Shown here piece by piece: positions 1 to 8,167 of a stretch of DNA of 64,000 bases. A program made the position numbers and the translations under genes. Source of the DNA: Halobacteriovoraceae bacterium (lineage in GTDB: Bacteria > Bdellovibrionota > Bacteriovoracia > Bacteriovoracales > Bacteriovoracaceae); NCBI GenBank assembly GCA_020635135.1, contig JACKAJ010000016.1, positions 434,001-498,000 of the forward strand. The letters run 5' to 3'. The number at the start of each line of letters is the position of its first letter. The stretch's first letter is position 1. The notes under the pieces are model-generated. The model was not told where the DNA came from. It did no database searches and was given only the letters and a program-made list of their open reading frames with translations.

Positions 1-2
1 CT

Positions 3-953
3 AAATTTACTTTTAGCTATGCTCAAGCTTCGACGGCCCAAACACTTCTCAACCAAGTTGAATCCCTTTATGAACTCATTGAAGGGGGCGAAGGTCAGTC
101 AACTGCCAACGGTGGGCTTATGGATTTTATCAATACCATCGTCACCAACTTGGGCTCAGGCCTTTATACAGCCGGATATCAAAACTGTCTCTCTATTCCT
201 AAAACGGGAAGTGAACAGATTACTGATTCCCAATACACATATGACCTCGTTTTTGAACCTGGTGTAAAAACCATACCCAGTCATTTTTTTCAAGGAGCAG
301 GAGAGACTCTAGAAAATCGTATTGAAGTCTCTGCTGAATCTAATGAATTTATGACTATTGAATTTACTTGTAATGACAGTGGTTTTTCGACTGGCTACTT
401 TCGCTATTATGAATTTGACGCTGAAACTGATCGCGACGCTGATTCTGAAATATTTACCACCACTAACGCTGATGCTCTAGCTGACCCTATCAATATCGAA
501 ACTTATTTTCAGTATGATGTGACTAAAGACAAAGTCATTGTTGATTTTTACCTGACGATGATCACCAGTGCTGGAAAAACCAGAAAGCTTGCCACTCAAT
601 TTGAAACAACTAATGGAAATCAATTTAAAATTTGGACCATTCAATACTTAGATGATCTCACCGCTGATACTGTGGAAGCCGTTATGGTCAGCGCTGATCG
701 CGATCAAAAATTTTATTCAATTAATCGTGGGCTTCCTAATTCAGATGCCTCGGATACTACAGATGAAGTAAGCAATTGGAGTGACTCTGAATGTGTCAAC
801 AATTCCAATGGAACTCCCGACCTCTCAATTTCACTTTGCACTTCGAGTTCATTGGCAAAAGAAAATGGCCATCCGATTCAATTACTGGGCTCTTCCCAAG
901 CTTTTACTATCCAGAATATTCAAAACCTGACGCTTTCAACCATTGATCACTAG
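3..953 (+). CDS. Hypothetical protein, 5' end outside window
   Basis: The frame is open from base 3, upstream of the first in-frame ATG at base 120, so the gene starts before the window and about 316 residues are visible. The visible part is rich in Asp, Thr, Ser and Asn and has alternating hydrophobic stretches, typical of secreted beta-rich proteins. I recognise no family. Near the C-terminus are three cysteines around an SECVNNSNGTP stretch and a SLCTSSS stretch, which could form disulfides. The 3' end overlaps the convergent pseudouridine synthase gene by 47 bases. An extracellular or outer-membrane location is inferred from composition only, because the signal-peptide region is not visible. 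Confidence 0.7.
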   Translation, partial: KFTFSYAQASTAQTLLNQVESLYELIEGGEGQSTANGGLMDFINTIVTNLGSGLYTAGYQNCLSIPKTGSEQITDSQYTYDLVFEPGVKTIPSHFFQGAGETLENRIEVSAESNEFMTIEFTCNDSGFSTGYFRYYEFDAETDRDADSEIFTTTNADALADPINIETYFQYDVTKDKVIVDFYLTMITSAGKTRKLATQFETTNGNQFKIWTIQYLDDLTADTVEAVMVSADRDQKFYSINRGLPNSDASDTTDEVSNWSDSECVNNSNGTPDLSISLCTSSSLAKENGHPIQLLGSSQAFTIQNIQNLTLSTIDH

Positions 954-1797
954 AAATTAAACTCGACCACTGAAAATTTTCCCCTTGCCATTCAAGGGCA
1001 TAAGTATGGGCGTGCAACATCAATGATAAATATTCCGTCTTACCATAGAGACCATCTCCAACGAGAGGAAACCCTCTATAAGCGAGTTGGGCCCGAATCT
1101 GATGTCGGTACCCTTGACCTAAGTGAATCTCGATAAGACTCATATCATGTTTTTCAAAATACTCAATTTTCTTATATTCAAGAGTACATTTTTTTGAAGA
1201 AGCTGTTTTTTCTTGACTCACTTTCGTTTTTTTTCCCTTCTCCATACTTCCTGAAAGCTCATGGCTCAATTTTTCATTTTCAGGAACATGACCATGAACG
1301 AGAGCATAATAGAGCTTTTTAATAAAAGATGAAGAAGAATTTTCTCTAACATATTGATAACAATTTAAATTTTTAGCGAGAACTAAAACACCTGAAGTTT
1401 CATAATCTAAACGATACAATAATCCTCTATCATAATTTTCTTTGTTAATATTTAGTGCTTCCAATTTATTTTTTTTTCTTAAGTAACTTAGACAATTATC
1501 TGTTTCACAATAACTTTGTGGAAAACAGTGAATAAGAGATGGCTTTTCCAGCACAATGAAGTTTTCATTTTCATCAATAATATTAATATTAAGCCCGGTG
1601 TAATTTGGATTAATCACTAAAAAATTAACGAGATCAATAGGTAATGTGTATTGTTTTTGGGCCATGACTTTGAGGTGTCTTTGTTTAGCTCCAAGATATT
1701 TTTTAATTTGATTTTTAGAAGATAAGAAGCATTTTTTACAAGCATGTTCGAGATCTGAGTAATTTTCAAGAAAGCAAAAATCAATAGTGTTGGTCAT
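907..1797 (-). CDS. RluA-family pseudouridine synthase
   Basis: A 296-residue RNA pseudouridine synthase of the RluA/RsuA superfamily, which isomerises uridines in rRNA or tRNA. The catalytic motif is clear at about residues 123-135 (GLLYRLDYETSGVLVLAKN), where the Asp of RLD is the nucleophile. A second family motif, HLGQGYRHQIRAQLAYRGFP, and a following GDGLYG lie in the C-terminal half. The N-terminal 60 residues may be a degenerate S4-like RNA-binding region. It is last in the motA-motB operon: its ATG overlaps the motB stop as TAATG, which suggests translational coupling. The RNA target cannot be told from sequence. Confidence 0.9.
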   Translation of the reverse strand: MTNTIDFCFLENYSDLEHACKKCFLSSKNQIKKYLGAKQRHLKVMAQKQYTLPIDLVNFLVINPNYTGLNINIIDENENFIVLEKPSLIHCFPQSYCETDNCLSYLRKKNKLEALNINKENYDRGLLYRLDYETSGVLVLAKNLNCYQYVRENSSSSFIKKLYYALVHGHVPENEKLSHELSGSMEKGKKTKVSQEKTASSKKCTLEYKKIEYFEKHDMSLIEIHLGQGYRHQIRAQLAYRGFPLVGDGLYGKTEYLSLMLHAHTYALEWQGENFQWSSLISSDQWLKASGFEYSG

Positions 1798-2642
1798 TAA
1801 TAATTGCTAACCTTATGCCCTTCTGCCGTCAAGTCTCTTTTTCGAATAACAAATTCAACACGCCGGTTAAGTTTTCTCAACTCTCTTTTTGTGAGCTTTT
1901 TCCCTTTAGGGACTACTGGGCGTGAATCACCATATGAGACCGTAATGATTTTTTCAGCTTTTACACCTTCTTTAATAAAAAACTTTGAAACAGCAATGGC
2001 CCTTCTTGCAGAAAGTGAATAAGGGTCTGAGCCCGGTTCGTTTGAGGTCTCATTTTCAGCGGCATGACCTTGAATATAAATGACCCAATTGTTTTCTCGA
2101 ATAAGCTTAATCATATTTTGAAAGTCTTTAACATTCATGTCAGCAACTTTAACTTCTCCCTCTTCAAAGTACACTTTTTCTTTCATGTGAACTTTGACCC
2201 CTTCGTTCATCTCGTAAACATCGGCAGATCCTGCGAGGTCATTTTTTTGAAGAAGTGCTTTAAACTCTTCCAAGTCTTCTTCAGAAGCTCTGTTAATTTC
2301 ATGTTTATCGAGCAGCCCTTCAGTGGTTAAAAAGTCTATAGGAAAAGGTTTTACTGGTTCCTGGCTATCAATCATGGTTGGAGAATCATCGGGAGATTTC
2401 CCTGGCATAATGACTTCACCTTGCAAGTGAACGTTTCCCCCGAAGGCCTTGCGAATCGACCCTAGAGCGGCTTTATACTTATTAGTTTCTGTTTTTGCAA
2501 AAGATAAAAGAAGAACGAAAAACGTCAAAAGCAGAGTCACCAGATCCGAGAACGTAGCCATCCATTCAGGTAGTCCTGCTTTACACTCTGGGCATTTTGG
2601 CTCGACAGCTTCTCCCGAATTGTTGTTATCATCATCGGCCAT
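1797..2642 (-). CDS. motB: Flagellar motor stator protein MotB/PomB
   Basis: A 281-residue stator subunit that couples ion flow to flagellar rotation and anchors the stator to peptidoglycan. One transmembrane helix (about residues 28-50) carries the conserved ion-binding aspartate in PEWMATFSDLVTLLLTFFV. A plug/linker region follows, then an OmpA/MotB peptidoglycan-binding domain (about 150-270) with YIQGHAAENE and SLSARRAIAVSKFF. The short cytoplasmic N-terminus has a CPEC pair of the type often seen in PomB-like proteins. It lies 3 bases after motA. The serine-rich helix cannot settle whether protons or sodium are used. Confidence 0.95.
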   Translation of the reverse strand: MADDDNNNSGEAVEPKCPECKAGLPEWMATFSDLVTLLLTFFVLLLSFAKTETNKYKAALGSIRKAFGGNVHLQGEVIMPGKSPDDSPTMIDSQEPVKPFPIDFLTTEGLLDKHEINRASEEDLEEFKALLQKNDLAGSADVYEMNEGVKVHMKEKVYFEEGEVKVADMNVKDFQNMIKLIRENNWVIYIQGHAAENETSNEPGSDPYSLSARRAIAVSKFFIKEGVKAEKIITVSYGDSRPVVPKGKKLTKRELRKLNRRVEFVIRKRDLTAEGHKVSNY

Positions 2643-2645
2643 GGA

Positions 2646-3410
2646 TTACGCCCCTTCTTCATCAACTTTTCTATCTTCAGGAGGAAGAAATGAATCGAGT
2701 TTTTCACGAATAACACGAGGGTTTTCCCCTGCAACTATTCCAAGAACACCAGCAACAACAATATTCATCTTTGTTGATTCAAGATTTGATCGAATTTTTA
2801 ATTTATTAGCGACAGGAAGAGCGACTGCGTTTGCAATAACCGCACCATAGAATGTCGTTAAGAGGGCGATCGCCATCGCTGGCCCAATCGCAGAAGGATC
2901 TGAAAGGTTCTGAAGCATTTGTACAAGACCGATAAGTGTCCCGATCATACCAAAGGCTGGGCCATCTCCTCCAATTCCTTCCATGATTCCAATCCCTTTA
3001 CCATGTCTTTCTTCCATAGCATCGATTTCTAATTGAAGAATAGAAGTAATAACATCAGGTGGTCTGTTATCAGCAGCTAAGCCTACTGCTTTTTTCATAA
3101 AAGGATCGGCAATTTCAACTTTTTCCAGTGCAAAGACTGACTCTCTCCGAGCAGTTTCAGCTAAAGACTGAATTTCTTCAATACAGGCTTTAAGATCTGT
3201 CGGTGTAAAAAACACCGATTTCGTAAAGACACTCACAAGTGTTGTGATGTTTTCCAGAGGCCACTTAATAAAAATCCCCGCAAGAACACCTCCGCCAACG
3301 ACCAGAAGTGATGGAACGTCTATGAAGATCCCTAAGCTTCCTCCTGCCATAATCGATCCAACGATCGCAGCAGAAACGAGAATAAATCCGACAATGGTTG
3401 CTAAATCCAT
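2646..3410 (-). CDS. motA: Flagellar motor stator protein MotA/PomA
   Basis: A 254-residue polytopic inner-membrane stator subunit, the partner of MotB. Helices 1-2 are at the N-terminus (about residues 3-50). A cytoplasmic domain with conserved charged residues (ACIEEIQSLAETARRES) contacts the FliG rotor protein. Helices 3-4 contain the family signature GDGPAFGMIGTLIGLVQML. Length and the compact cytoplasmic domain fit the PomA-like short form. The start is ATG with an AAGGG ribosome-binding site 5' of it. It forms an operon with motB and the pseudouridine synthase. No flagellar sigma-28 promoter with correct spacing was seen in the 115 bases upstream. Confidence 0.95.
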   Translation of the reverse strand: MDLATIVGFILVSAAIVGSIMAGGSLGIFIDVPSLLVVGGGVLAGIFIKWPLENITTLVSVFTKSVFFTPTDLKACIEEIQSLAETARRESVFALEKVEIADPFMKKAVGLAADNRPPDVITSILQLEIDAMEERHGKGIGIMEGIGGDGPAFGMIGTLIGLVQMLQNLSDPSAIGPAMAIALLTTFYGAVIANAVALPVANKLKIRSNLESTKMNIVVAGVLGIVAGENPRVIREKLDSFLPPEDRKVDEEGA

Positions 3411-3525
3411 TATTCATCCCTTGTGTTCAATTGCCTACAACACAAAATTCGGTTTCTTTTGGCTTTATTTAAGATTTAAAGTTCAGAGGAGAAAATTTTT
3501 CCAGAGTATTTTGATCACCAAGATC

Positions 3526-4920
3526 TTAGATATTGAGAAAACGAGTAAACAAGTTTGTTATTCCCAAACGATGGGTGTCCATCCAAGTCTCACAACCAGT
3601 CTCACCTTCTATTCTCGTAATAAAGAAGTTTTTTAAATCGCTTAAAGTCTCTTTATCGAGACCTTTTAAATTGTTTTTGAGTATCTTTCCTTTAAATATA
3701 TTAAACTGATAAAGAAGCTCACGATGTTTTGCGTATGAGATTTCTTCCAAAGAAGCTAAGTGTTCAAGTATGTCTTGTTCAAATAACTCTACGAGAATCA
3801 CCGGATCAATCTCTTGAGGAATGCTTTCAATAACTTGCAAAAAACTCGGGATAGAATCAATGCGATAGATCGAACGAAGCCAGTGCTCCTCTTCAACAGA
3901 AAGATCCGTTCGGTAGGCTCTTTTGAGGTAGTTTTCTTTTAAAGTATCATCAAAAAATGACAATTTTTCATATTCTCCATCTTTTAAAATTTTATCTAAA
4001 AGGATATAAGCTTTTTGATAATCATCCACGGCCAAAGAATCAATGCTCTCAAGAAATTCATCGTCAAGAGATTGAGAACTTCGATAATGACTCTTTATTT
4101 TTTGATAGCTCATTCCTTTTGAAAACCCAAAGAACTTTAAGAAGCGATTAAAAAAAGTATCCTCAAGTATATGAAAGAAATGAACATCTTCTCCTTGAAC
4201 AAGACCTACCATTTTTCCATTTTTAAAAATATTTTGTTTCATAAAGATTTTTTTCTTTTTGTTCTGATAAAGACTAAAGATCTCATCATTGCCAATAACT
4301 TCTTTTAACTGTTTCTTTCTCATTATCTGATTCAATTTCAAGCTCAACCCCACATAGACATTGGGCCAAAATACATTGACAGCGATGAGAGCGTATTTTT
4401 CTAATTTCATAGCAATGAGAATGGCTGGAACTGTATACATCAAGAAAAAGTTTGTCGCTCCCACTAAAGCGACAAACATCCCTTTTTTCTTAAAAAAAAC
4501 TTTTCCTTTTCTTAAATATTTTCTAAAGACATTTGAAAAATCTCTGTGAACATTTTTCAACTTATCCCAGCCAATCTTTGAAGATATTTTCGTAACGATT
4601 TTCTTTTTATCAATTTTGGGATCTGCTACGATATCCTCTAAAACCATAGCCATAACATTTTCAAAATATTTTTTAAAAGCTTCATTGTCAGTATCGAGAT
4701 CAATTTCCTCCGACACTATTTTTTCGACATTTTGGGACACAAAATAGAGATAGCGAGAATTGAGTTCAAGTGACCTTGAAATTTGTTGAATTTCTTGAGA
4801 ACTTGCCCCCGCTTCTCTGAGTTGTTGATAGTAGCTGGTCAAGTCTTGAAAATCTTGTGCCGAACCACTCAGTGAAAATATTAAACACAGAAATATAAAA
4901 AATGAAAATAATCTATTCAT
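3526..4920 (-). CDS. Exported hypothetical protein with central membrane segment
   Basis: A 464-residue protein of no family I recognise. It begins with a clear signal peptide (MNRLFSFFIFLCLIFSLSGSAQ). A mostly charged, helix-rich region follows (residues 25-150), then a hydrophobic hairpin (about 150-195, GMFVALVGATNFFLMYTVPA then ALIAVNVFWPNVYVGL), and a long acidic/lysine-rich helical C-terminal half. This suggests a periplasmic protein with an integral inner-membrane hairpin. It is 115 bases upstream of motA on the same strand, so it could be cotranscribed, but the gap leaves room for a separate motA promoter. A motor role would be pure guesswork. Confidence 0.75.
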   Translation of the reverse strand: MNRLFSFFIFLCLIFSLSGSAQDFQDLTSYYQQLREAGASSQEIQQISRSLELNSRYLYFVSQNVEKIVSEEIDLDTDNEAFKKYFENVMAMVLEDIVADPKIDKKKIVTKISSKIGWDKLKNVHRDFSNVFRKYLRKGKVFFKKKGMFVALVGATNFFLMYTVPAILIAMKLEKYALIAVNVFWPNVYVGLSLKLNQIMRKKQLKEVIGNDEIFSLYQNKKKKIFMKQNIFKNGKMVGLVQGEDVHFFHILEDTFFNRFLKFFGFSKGMSYQKIKSHYRSSQSLDDEFLESIDSLAVDDYQKAYILLDKILKDGEYEKLSFFDDTLKENYLKRAYRTDLSVEEEHWLRSIYRIDSIPSFLQVIESIPQEIDPVILVELFEQDILEHLASLEEISYAKHRELLYQFNIFKGKILKNNLKGLDKETLSDLKNFFITRIEGETGCETWMDTHRLGITNLFTRFLNI

Positions 4921-4980
4921 CAGATCGTAATTCGGCTAATAAAAAGTCAGTATTAAATGCTAAGGTTTTAAAGGGATTAT

Positions 4981-5991
4981 TTATTCCAAAGTACTTTTGG
5001 AAGATAGCTGATTTTTCCAGTAAGTAATCAATTTTTTGAGATGTTCTGAGTTAATAAATTCACAATAAGTTCCAAGATTTGTAGACGGTAGTTTAAAAGA
5101 AGCCACTAAAAAGTCCTTTCGCGCTTTCCAATCTTTCTTTCGAAAAAGCGGATCAGTATGGTTTTCTAACTCCACCAGATCATAATTTATGTTTTCAAGG
5201 CAATGAAAATCTTCTCTGTGCGTGAGATAACTTCCGACAAACACATCCCATGGAATGAATCCTGAAGTCTTAGTCCATAAGCTCCAAAGTAGCCTCCACG
5301 ATTGTGATTTTTTGGAAAGCCATCGCAGGATTTTTCCTTGGGTATTCATAGATTTCAGATGTTTTTTAGTTATAAGGATATGCCCCATGCTCTCTGTCGG
5401 GATCATAGTAAGAGGTAAACCGTGATCCACCAAGACTCTCAAGGCCCTCAAATCACCATCGACATTGGTATCGGGGAAAATAATTTTTTTAGGACCAAAA
5501 GCATATTCGGATTCTAGCTTTCGTCCAGCATTGATAACAATTTCATAAATATTGCCAATCAAATCCGGCCTCGAGAGAACGACTGTCGCTATATTTGTCA
5601 TCCGTCCTGAAGCTAAGATAGTAAGCGGTCCCTTTTCTAATTCTCTAATGATAGCCTTTGATGCTTCTGTCTCTAGACCCAGCTGATTTTTGGAGCTCGC
5701 TCCAGAATAGTGGGAAATATCTTTTTGCTGAAGTTTATCAAGAATTTTCAGAGTCCATCTTTTTTGATGGTTCATATCATCAGTATTTCCATGGACTGAA
5801 GACAGTCCTCGGAGATCAAGAGTGTCACGAGAAAGAAGGAGATGAACCAGCGCATACCCATCATCCACATCGTGGGCAAATTTACCAAAGCCTAAATCGT
5901 AATCAAACCAAACTCTTTTTTTGTCATTCGAAAATGTTTTAAAAGAAAAAAAGAGCACAATAAATAAGATGAGTATATTTCTAAAAAACAT
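4981..5991 (-). CDS. Secreted nucleoside-hydrolase-like protein
   Basis: A 336-residue protein with a signal peptide (MFFRNILILFIVLFFSFK) followed at once by the metal-binding signature of inosine/uridine-preferring nucleoside hydrolases. Here the loop reads DYDLGFGKFAHDVDDGYAL, with about five extra residues between the DxDxG and DxDD parts compared with ordinary members. Other family landmarks are VHGNTDD, a GPLTILASGRMTNIATVV stretch that fits the usual GPLTNIA block, and an FPDTNVDGDL motif near the usual N/D metal ligands. I chose the ATG at 5991 because it gives a clean signal peptide; an in-frame TTG lies at 6009. The likely role is hydrolysis of ribosides in the periplasm, useful for scavenging nucleosides from lysed prey. 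The substrate is inferred from the family. Confidence 0.75.
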   Translation of the reverse strand: MFFRNILILFIVLFFSFKTFSNDKKRVWFDYDLGFGKFAHDVDDGYALVHLLLSRDTLDLRGLSSVHGNTDDMNHQKRWTLKILDKLQQKDISHYSGASSKNQLGLETEASKAIIRELEKGPLTILASGRMTNIATVVLSRPDLIGNIYEIVINAGRKLESEYAFGPKKIIFPDTNVDGDLRALRVLVDHGLPLTMIPTESMGHILITKKHLKSMNTQGKILRWLSKKSQSWRLLWSLWTKTSGFIPWDVFVGSYLTHREDFHCLENINYDLVELENHTDPLFRKKDWKARKDFLVASFKLPSTNLGTYCEFINSEHLKKLITYWKNQLSSKSTLE

Positions 5992-6036
5992 ACCAACTAT
6001 TAAACTCAAATTTATCCACTAATGCAAGCTTAGAAA

Positions 6037-6618
6037 TTAGTCTAGAAAATTGTTAGGTCGAACGTTCAAGCGATTAAAGAGTTCACGCAACATAAATTCC
6101 TCTCGAACCGCCCGTTCCCATTTTTGAAGAATGTTATCTCGTTTTTCAATTGAAAGATTATTCTCACTCAAGCCAAAGAGAAGCATCTCTCCACTAGAAA
6201 CATTTCCTATTGCCTGAGAGAGTGCACTGCCTTTAAAGTGCTCTCCTCCTTTATTGAGAAGAATCAAATGATCGAGTACAAATCCATTGAGAGTATTTAC
6301 AGCTTCTCCACTATCGCCTTCAGCATCTCGCCAACCAGGAGGATATCCCTTTTTTTCAATTTTATCATCAAACCAAGTTTTCAATTCTCGATAAAAATCC
6401 TCATCACTTAAATTTTCATAAAAATCATAAATGCCAACTCGCAGCTTTTTCGTTTCAGGGATATCATAGGGCATACCCTGGTTTCGTCTTCTCAAAGAGT
6501 CGGCACGCCACTCTCTATCGAGAAGTAAAACATTACAAGAGTCGAGTAATTCGAATTTTTCTTTTCCCCTGCCAACACTACTTGTTAGGAATAATAAACT
6601 GATAATAATAAGTTTCAC
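6037..6618 (-). CDS. Exported hypothetical protein
   Basis: A 193-residue protein with an N-terminal signal peptide (MKLIIISLLFLTSSVGRG). The mature part is charged and helical, with no family I recognise. The only cysteine in the mature region is in DSCNVLLLDREWRADS. It lies 45 bases upstream of the nucleoside-hydrolase-like gene on the same strand, so the two are likely cotranscribed and both exported. Confidence 0.7.
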   Translation of the reverse strand: MKLIIISLLFLTSSVGRGKEKFELLDSCNVLLLDREWRADSLRRRNQGMPYDIPETKKLRVGIYDFYENLSDEDFYRELKTWFDDKIEKKGYPPGWRDAEGDSGEAVNTLNGFVLDHLILLNKGGEHFKGSALSQAIGNVSSGEMLLFGLSENNLSIEKRDNILQKWERAVREEFMLRELFNRLNVRPNNFLD

Positions 6619-6690
6619 GATGATGACCTTTCGGCAGTCATTCTAATTCACTCAAATTCTAGGTCTCATGAGAAGTTTATTCCCCATTCC

Positions 6691-6702
6691 TGACTTAGGT
6701 CA
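6691..6702. promoter_or_regulatory. FNR/DNR-like dyad upstream of hemN
   Basis: The sequence TGACTTAGGTCA is a perfect dyad with the TGAY-N4-RTCA geometry of FNR/DNR-type oxygen- or nitric-oxide-responsive regulators. It ends 41 bases before the hemN ATG. hemN is a classic target of such regulators in other proteobacteria. Binding is inferred; the outer bases (C and T) depart from the FNR consensus. Confidence 0.4.
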
Positions 6703-6743
6703 TATTGTTCACAACCTATCCCTTCTAAAATTGAGCTAATTCT

Positions 6744-8093
6744 ATGAAAAAAGAACTTTTTGAAAAATATAATAAAAGACTTCCACGTTATACCAGCTAC
6801 CCCTCTTATCCTTTTTGGAGTAACGATGTGGATCAATCATCCTGGTTAATGCATCTTCAACAAGTCTTTGAAAACCACAATACCAATTGCAATGTCTATA
6901 TTCATATTCCTTACTGTGAAAAACTGTGTTTTTATTGTGGGTGCTCTCGCACCATAACCCGCAATCATAGGATTGAAGAAGAATATCTCAAGACCCTCTT
7001 CACCCATTGGGACTGGTATGTCCAAAAATTTCCCGATCTCAAGATTAATGGACTTTATCTCGGAGGAGGAACACCGACTTTTTTAAGCCCTCACAACATG
7101 GGAATTCTTCTGCAGTACTTTGAAAAAAACTTTTCAGAGGCTGATGAATTCCGAGCGACAATCGAAGTTGACCCTCGTGTAACAACATTTGATCACCTTC
7201 AAGTTTTTGTCGACCATGGAGTCAAACGAATTTCTCTTGGGATTCAGGATTTTTCTCCCGACGTTCAAAAAAAGATTAACCGAATTCAAAGCTTTGAGCT
7301 GGTCCAAAATCTTGTTTCCGAAGCACGCAAAAAAGGTATTACCGAGATAAACTGTGATCTCATCTATGGGCTTCCCGATCAGAACCTCATTGGAGTTCAA
7401 GAAACTGTTGAAAAGGTTATTGCGCTATCTCCTGAGAATATCTCTTTTTATAGTTACGCCCACACTCCTAGTAAAAGCAAAAACCAAAAGGCTTTAGAGA
7501 AGTATCATCTTCCCCAAAACTGGGAAAAGCGAATTCTCTTTGAAAAGGGAAAAGAGCTATTCTTGAAGAATGGTTATTTGGCTCTAGGGCTTGATCACTT
7601 CGTCAAAGAAGGAAGTTCGCTCTATCACGCCTATAAAAATCGCACTCTCACCAGAAATTTTATGGGCTACGACATTGGAAGCACAAAAGTTACAATAGGG
7701 TTAGGGGCCAGTGCTATATCTAATTCAGGTTTAAGTTTTATTCAAAACCCTAAAGATGTTCCCGACTACCTAAATGCGACCATGAATCCTCAATTAATGA
7801 TTACTCATTCACATACACTCAACATTCTTGAGCAAAAAATTAATGAAATTATTCAAGATATTATGTGCTATGGCCGCTCTGAAATCACAAGTCTACTAAA
7901 AATATCATCGCAAGAAGTTGGCCAGGACATCCTTTCACAGCTCAATAAACTTGCCGATGTCGGTTTTATAAAAATGATTTCAGGAATTTTAGAAGTCACT
8001 CACCAAGGTATGCCTTTTTTAAGAAATATTTGTGAAGTCTTTGATTATCATATGAAAAACAATACTCAGAAACTCTTTAGTCAGTCTGTTTAA
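6744..8093 (+). CDS. hemN: Oxygen-independent coproporphyrinogen III oxidase
   Basis: A 449-residue radical-SAM enzyme that decarboxylates coproporphyrinogen III to protoporphyrinogen IX without oxygen, in the cytoplasm. The HemN N-terminal signature RLPRYTSYPSYPFW is present. The iron-sulfur motif YIHIPYCEKLCFYCGC gives CxxxCxxC plus the extra Cys typical of true HemN rather than HemW. GGGTPTFLS and the SAM-binding VKRISLGIQDFSPDVQKKIN follow, and the length matches the family. It stands alone, divergent from the exported-protein pair on its left and with a possible FNR-type dyad upstream. This indicates haem synthesis under low oxygen. Confidence 0.95.
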   Translation: MKKELFEKYNKRLPRYTSYPSYPFWSNDVDQSSWLMHLQQVFENHNTNCNVYIHIPYCEKLCFYCGCSRTITRNHRIEEEYLKTLFTHWDWYVQKFPDLKINGLYLGGGTPTFLSPHNMGILLQYFEKNFSEADEFRATIEVDPRVTTFDHLQVFVDHGVKRISLGIQDFSPDVQKKINRIQSFELVQNLVSEARKKGITEINCDLIYGLPDQNLIGVQETVEKVIALSPENISFYSYAHTPSKSKNQKALEKYHLPQNWEKRILFEKGKELFLKNGYLALGLDHFVKEGSSLYHAYKNRTLTRNFMGYDIGSTKVTIGLGASAISNSGLSFIQNPKDVPDYLNATMNPQLMITHSHTLNILEQKINEIIQDIMCYGRSEITSLLKISSQEVGQDILSQLNKLADVGFIKMISGILEVTHQGMPFLRNICEVFDYHMKNNTQKLFSQSV

Positions 8094-8167
8094 TATATTC
8101 ACCCTGCAATTTTTATCTATTCCCTAGTCCAGATGATCCTCCGAGAACAAAGAACCGATAACGATTT

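Noticed and set aside
2064..2850. Plus-strand frames opposite motA and motB
   Set aside because: They lie opposite confidently identified genes and have no family motifs or start signals.
3411..3525. Sigma-28 promoter for motA
   Set aside because: A TAAAG followed by CCGAA is present, but the spacing is about 10 instead of 15 bases.
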